Notes under the pieces: generated by a model | What the model was told of the DNA's origin: nothing | Databases searched by the model: none | The model's input: only the letters and a program-made list of their open reading frames with translations | Part shown: in pieces, positions 33,306-36,786 of the stretch | How positions within the stretch are numbered: position 1 is the stretch's first letter | Layout of the letters: every line of letters begins with the position of its first letter | Made by a program: the position numbers and the translations under genes | Source of the DNA: Clostridiales bacterium | GTDB taxonomy: Bacteria; Bacillota; Clostridia; Oscillospirales; CAG-272 | Assembly (NCBI GenBank): GCA_004554105.1 | Contig: SFNW01000003.1 | Location: 1-36,786, forward strand | Direction of reading: 5' to 3' | Length of the DNA stretch: 36,786 nt

Positions 33306-34634
33306 TTAATAGCCGTACTTTTTCCGTTTGAAAAGAATGAAGAAAAGCGAAACCGCAAAGGCGAGCAGCTCGGCGGCGACCGCCGACAGCCAAATGCCGT
33401 CAAGGTCGAAGAAAAACGGCAGAATCAGCACGGCGGACAGCTTGAACAGAAACGTGCGGAGAAAGGAAAGCGCGGCGGACACGCCGCCGTTGTTTAACGC
33501 GGTGAAGAACGATGAAGAAAAGATGTTGAAGCCTGCAAACAGCATTGACAGCGAGAAAATACGGAAGCCGTGTACCGTCATGTCGAGCAGCATTTGGTCG
33601 TAGCCGACAAACAGCCGCGCGAGCGGCACGGCAAGCAACTCGGCGAGTGCTACCATGCAGATGCCTGCGCCGACCATAAGCGTTACGCTTTTGCGGAGCA
33701 TATTTTTCAGCTCCGCGCGGTTTCCCGCGCCGTAGTGATAGCTGACAATCGGCGCGCTGCCGATGGAGTAGCCGATAAAGACGGCGACGAAAATAAAGTC
33801 GACATACATCAGCACGCCGTATGCGGCGACGCCGTCCTGCCACGCGTATCGCAAAAGCTGAAAGTTATAGAGTATACCGACGACCGAGGCGGTGATGTTG
33901 GTCACCAACTCGGACACGCCGTTAAACGATGCGGCGAGAATCGGGCGCAGCTCAAGCTTTGTTCGCTTCAGACGCAGCAGGCTGTTGTTCGGAAACAGAA
34001 AATAGAGCAGGGGGAGAAGCCCTCCGACGCATTGGCTGATGCCCGTGGCAATCGCAGCACCCGCAACACCCAAGTCGAAAACGGCGACGAACAGCGCGTC
34101 GAGCAGCATATTCGTAAAGCCCGCCGCAAGCGTGGCAAGCAGACCGAGACGCGGCTTTTCGGCGGTGACGAGAAAACTCTGAAACAGGTTTTGCAGCATG
34201 AACGCCGTATTGAAGCCGATAATCAGTCGGCCGTAGACGACGCAGTCCTCAAGCATTTCCGCGTCCGCGCCGAGGAAGTGCGCAATCTGGCGCATATAGG
34301 CGATGCCGACAGCCGAGGTGGCAATGCCCAAAATCAGCGAAATCCACACCATCATGGAGAAATAGCGGTTGGCTTTCTCATGCTCGCCCTCGCCGAGCGT
34401 TTTTGCGACAAGTGCGCTGCCGCCTGTGCCGAACATAAAGCCGATGCCGCCGAAAATCATGGTGAACGGGATCACCAGATTGATTGCGGCAAACGACGAT
34501 TTTCCGACAAAATTCGATACGAAAAGCCCGTCCACAACGCCGTAGATGGAGGTGAAAATCATCATAGCGACGGAAGGGAGTACAAAGCGTAGCAGTTTTT
34601 TATAAGTAAAGTGGTCGGACAGTTTAATTTCCAT
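33306..34634 (-). CDS. MATE family efflux transporter, MepA-like
   Basis: 442 residues, about twelve transmembrane helices. N-terminus KKLLRFVLPSVAMMIFTSIYGVVDGLFVSN and GTGGSALVAKTLGEG match the MepA-type MATE branch common in Firmicutes. TTGGAG lies ahead of the ATG on the minus strand. It is the first gene behind a promoter and a riboswitch-like leader; the guanidine-IV class of riboswitches is known for sitting before mepA-type genes, so guanidinium export is a plausible function. Basic C-terminus FKRKKYGY. Confidence 0.9.
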   Translation of the reverse strand: MEIKLSDHFTYKKLLRFVLPSVAMMIFTSIYGVVDGLFVSNFVGKSSFAAINLVIPFTMIFGGIGFMFGTGGSALVAKTLGEGEHEKANRYFSMMVWISLILGIATSAVGIAYMRQIAHFLGADAEMLEDCVVYGRLIIGFNTAFMLQNLFQSFLVTAEKPRLGLLATLAAGFTNMLLDALFVAVFDLGVAGAAIATGISQCVGGLLPLLYFLFPNNSLLRLKRTKLELRPILAASFNGVSELVTNITASVVGILYNFQLLRYAWQDGVAAYGVLMYVDFIFVAVFIGYSIGSAPIVSYHYGAGNRAELKNMLRKSVTLMVGAGICMVALAELLAVPLARLFVGYDQMLLDMTVHGFRIFSLSMLFAGFNIFSSSFFTALNNGGVSAALSFLRTFLFKLSAVLILPFFFDLDGIWLSAVAAELLAFAVSLFFILFKRKKYGY

Positions 34635-34661
34635 TTATATATCTCCAATATCTCCAAGCGC

Positions 34662-34740
34662 AAAAAAAGGACAAGAAACCGGGCGCTTTTCCCGACATCT
34701 TATCCGGCAGGGCGATATTTGCCCTTATCCTCCGATGAGC
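34662..34740 (-). promoter_or_regulatory. Probable guanidine-IV (mepA motif) riboswitch with terminator, controlling two MATE genes
   Basis: Minus-strand leader starting near 34740, right after the promoter. The 5' part has two copies of GGATAAG: one beside a GGGC...GCCC hairpin, one in CCGGATAAGATGTCGG. The second copy GGATAAGA (34698-34705) pairs with TCTTGTCC (34669-34676) around an inner CGGG...CCCG helix, and T7 follows (34662-34668), an intrinsic terminator. The first GGATAAG could compete for the same partner, giving the alternative state. A MepA-like MATE gene directly downstream matches the known association of guanidine-IV (mepA motif) riboswitches. Class is inferred from context and remembered sequence shape, not from a covariance model. 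Confidence 0.6.
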
Positions 34741-34746
34741 GTAGAC

Positions 34747-34775
34747 AGTATAGCACAGGAATTTTGAAAAGTAAA
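34747..34775 (-). promoter_or_regulatory. Promoter of the MATE operon
   Basis: On the minus strand -35 TTTACT (34770-34775), a 17-base spacer, and -10 TATACT (34747-34752) with an extended -10 TGC. It is directly upstream of the riboswitch-like leader. Confidence 0.75.
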
Positions 34776-34793
34776 GGGGTTTTGCGAAGAAGA

Positions 34794-34819
34794 ATGCCTC
34801 GCCGATTTCGGCGAGGCAT
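34794..34819 (-). terminator. Hairpin terminator after fakA
   Basis: ATGCCTCGCCGA (34794-34805) pairs with TCGGCGAGGCAT (34808-34819), a GC-rich 12-bp inverted repeat (the innermost pairs open as the loop). On the minus strand TTCTTCTTCG follows, a short broken T tract, eight bases after the fakA stop. Confidence 0.65.
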
Positions 34820-34826
34820 CGAACTT

Positions 34827-36533
34827 TTATTCTGCAATGAGAATGTAGGGGTAAATGTCCTGACCGCCGTCCGAGAAGTAGACCTCGAGGCGGGGGTGCG
34901 TTTTTTGCAGGGCGGCACGAATGCTTTCGTTATCGCTTTCCTTCGTGCCGAGGCCGCAGAAAACGGTCAGCATGGATTTGCGCTTATCGGCGAAGAGACG
35001 GTCAATCAGCGCACAGACCGCCGTGACGATGTCGGGGTCGGAAACCACGGTTTCCTTGCCGATAAAGCCGATATAATCGCCGCGCGTAATCTGCACGCCC
35101 GAAAGGTTGGCGTCGCGAATTGCCGTCGACACACTGCCGGTCGTCACGCGCTGCATGGCGGCAACAATCTCTTTTTCGACCGCGTCCGCGTCGGGCGCGT
35201 CGGGGTCGATTGCGGTGATGCCGACATAGCCCGAGCCGAGGTCTTTGCTTTCAATGACGCGGATATCGGCTTTGGTATAAATCGACGCCGCCTGCTTGGC
35301 GGCAAGATAGATGTTGCCGTTGTTCGGGAACACGAAAATATGTTCCGCCGAAACCTTGTCAAAGGCGCGCAGAAAATCGCTGGTCGACGGGTTGCTTGTC
35401 TGCCCGCCCTCGACGATACAGTCAACCCCAAATTCGCGGAAGGTTGCTTCGATTCCCGCGCCGCTGCAAACCGCGACGCTGCCGTAGCGCTTGCGCTCTT
35501 TTGGAGGTTCGGGCTGAAGCTCGGCTTTGTTAATCAGCGTTTCGTTGTGTTGCAGCGACATATTCTCGATTTTCAGCGTGATAAACTCGCCGAAGTCGTG
35601 GCAGAATGCCAGAACGCGCTCGGGCGTCATGGTATGCACATGGATTTTCAGAATCGTTCCGTCCAGCACCGAGACGACCGAATCGCCGAGCGAGGAAAGA
35701 AAATCGGTGACCTTCTTCAAGTCGAACGAGGCAAGGTCGGTCTTTTTGCTTTGCAGTTGGACGAGCAGCTCGGTGCAATAGCCGTAGGTCATCTCGCTCT
35801 CGCTGTCAAAGACGGCGGTATTCGGCACGGCTTTCGCAGGTGAACTTTCGCCAATCGGTTTCAGGGCAACCTCCTCGCCGTTGAGCACGCGGTTAAAGCC
35901 CTGCATGATGTAGAGCAGTCCCGCGCCGCCGCTGTCAATGACGCCCGCTTCCTTCAGGACAGCGAGACAGTCGGGGGTGCGCTGCAGGGAGGCGCACATT
36001 TCGGTGGTCAGGTCGGCGAACAGCGACGTAATCGTGCTTTCGTCGTTCAGGCGGGAGACGGCGTACTCGACCGCTTCGCGCGCAACCGTGAGAATCGTCC
36101 CCTCGGTGGGGGTCAGCACGGCGCGGTATGCCTGCTTGACCGCAATTTCCAGTGCGCAGGCAAGCGTTTTGCAGTCGGCTTTGTCCCTGTTTTCCAGTCC
36201 CTTTGCCATGCCGCTGAAAAACTGAGAGAGAATGACGCCCGAGTTGCCTCTTGCGCCGAGCAGCATGCCGTGCGCGAAGGTCGCCATCGCTTCGGAAAGA
36301 TTATCCGAAGCCGCATTGTCGAGCGCCGCGACGCCGCTCGCAATCGTCATAAACATATTGATGCCGGTGTCGCCGTCCGGCACCGGGAAAACGTTGAGCT
36401 GATTGACTTCGTCTGCCTTATCATTCAGTGCCGCCGCACCGCCGCGCGCCATTTTGGCAAGCAGAGTGCCGTCGAGAACTTTCGGCGGCTTTGCGGCGGT
36501 CTTGGTCTGCACTTCTTCGGTATTTACTGCCAT
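34827..36533 (-). CDS. fakA: Fatty acid kinase, FakA (DAK2 domain protein)
   Basis: 568 residues. FakA phosphorylates fatty acids bound to FakB, feeding exogenous acids into phospholipid synthesis through PlsX/PlsY. The N-terminal DhaL-like kinase domain (about 20-220) carries NVFPVPDGDTGINM, in which the Asp residues bind the Mg-ATP, and MLLGARGNSGVILSQ. A middle domain (about 250-340) and the C-terminal FakA domain with FVFPNNGNIYLAAKQA complete the usual architecture and length. AAGGAG precedes the ATG on the minus strand. The upstream FakB-family gene ends 24 bases before it, so they form a functional pair. Confidence 0.93.
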   Translation of the reverse strand: MAVNTEEVQTKTAAKPPKVLDGTLLAKMARGGAAALNDKADEVNQLNVFPVPDGDTGINMFMTIASGVAALDNAASDNLSEAMATFAHGMLLGARGNSGVILSQFFSGMAKGLENRDKADCKTLACALEIAVKQAYRAVLTPTEGTILTVAREAVEYAVSRLNDESTITSLFADLTTEMCASLQRTPDCLAVLKEAGVIDSGGAGLLYIMQGFNRVLNGEEVALKPIGESSPAKAVPNTAVFDSESEMTYGYCTELLVQLQSKKTDLASFDLKKVTDFLSSLGDSVVSVLDGTILKIHVHTMTPERVLAFCHDFGEFITLKIENMSLQHNETLINKAELQPEPPKERKRYGSVAVCSGAGIEATFREFGVDCIVEGGQTSNPSTSDFLRAFDKVSAEHIFVFPNNGNIYLAAKQAASIYTKADIRVIESKDLGSGYVGITAIDPDAPDADAVEKEIVAAMQRVTTGSVSTAIRDANLSGVQITRGDYIGFIGKETVVSDPDIVTAVCALIDRLFADKRKSMLTVFCGLGTKESDNESIRAALQKTHPRLEVYFSDGGQDIYPYILIAE

Positions 36534-36557
36534 AGGTCGTTCTCCTTATCGGTTCAT

Positions 36558-36786
36558 TCAGCGTTCCTTACCCACAAAGAACAGGGCAAGTGTACCGGGG
36601 CCTGAATGCGCGCCGATAACCGGACCGACGCTCGTAATCAACTCGACCGTGGCGCCGTATTCCTCGGCGAGAATCGACTTCAGCGTTTCCGCATCGTCAA
36701 GGCAGTCGCCGTGTGAGATAAAGACCGTACCGCCGGTCTTGTCAAGCGCAAGTTCGCCGAATTTGTCCGCCATGGCGCGAATCGAC
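36558..36786 (-). CDS. DegV family fatty-acid-binding protein (FakB), C-terminal part
   Basis: Minus-strand frame open to the right edge, so only the last 75 residues are seen; the ATG at 36773 is internal and preceded in frame by Ser-Ile-Arg-Ala. The segment contains VFISHGDCLDDAETLK and ends in the DegV signature SVGPVIGAHSGPGTLALFF, which lines the acyl-binding pocket in FakB proteins. It presents a bound fatty acid to FakA, encoded next to it. Confidence 0.88.
   Translation of the reverse strand, partial: SIRAMADKFGELALDKTGGTVFISHGDCLDDAETLKSILAEEYGATVELITSVGPVIGAHSGPGTLALFFVGKER

Overview
This window is a chromosomal stretch of a GC-rich, spore-forming, strictly anaerobic Clostridia member, most likely Oscillospirales/Ruminococcaceae-like. 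The evidence is a type III glutamine synthetase, a T-box leader, a sporulation YunB homologue, a DivIVA-like protein, a biotin-dependent Na+-translocating decarboxylase operon, FakA/FakB and a BmrCD-type heterodimeric ABC exporter. The taxon is inferred from gene content; no rRNA is present.

Layout. Bases 1-924 are the end of a probable lipoprotein. Bases 1065-13057 (+) are a nitrogen-assimilation cluster: a strong promoter, a structured two-terminator leader, GSIII glutamine synthetase, an ammonium transporter fused to a PII signalling domain, a T-box leader, an AsnB-type asparagine synthetase, and both glutamate synthase subunits (gltB, gltD). It can import ammonium, make glutamine, use the glutamine for asparagine and glutamate, and sense nitrogen status through PII, a T-box and probably a protein-dependent antitermination leader. 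Back-to-back terminators at 13068-13142 separate it from a minus-strand operon (18034 down to 13155) of mmdA-like carboxyltransferase, oadG, biotin carrier, oadB and oadA. This encodes a membrane Na+ pump with two different carboxyltransferases sharing one carrier. Further on the same strand are an XRE/TPR-type regulator, a fumarase beta subunit without its alpha partner, a DivIVA-like coiled-coil protein, a YunB sporulation protein and a Xer-type tyrosine recombinase.

From 22510 the plus strand resumes: a small membrane protein, a HAD hydrolase, a GNAT-like acetyltransferase, RqcH (ribosome quality control), a heterodimeric ABC exporter, then a large serine recombinase preceded by a previously unmarked 43-residue ORF. 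The gap before that ORF holds, on the minus strand, what looks like the 3' end of a small Cys-rich gene with no visible start. From 34775 the minus strand carries two MATE exporters behind a promoter and a probable guanidine-IV (mepA-type) riboswitch with terminator. At the right end are fakA and the 3' end of a fakB/DegV gene running off the window.

The most interesting points are the GSIII leader, with two similar hexaloop hairpins that each compete with a terminator (ANTAR-like logic); the T-box that places asnB and probably gltBD under tRNA-charging control; the hybrid decarboxylase/transcarboxylase operon; the serine recombinase with its coupled mini-protein; and the riboswitch-MATE tandem. 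All functional calls are from reading the sequence; no database search was made.
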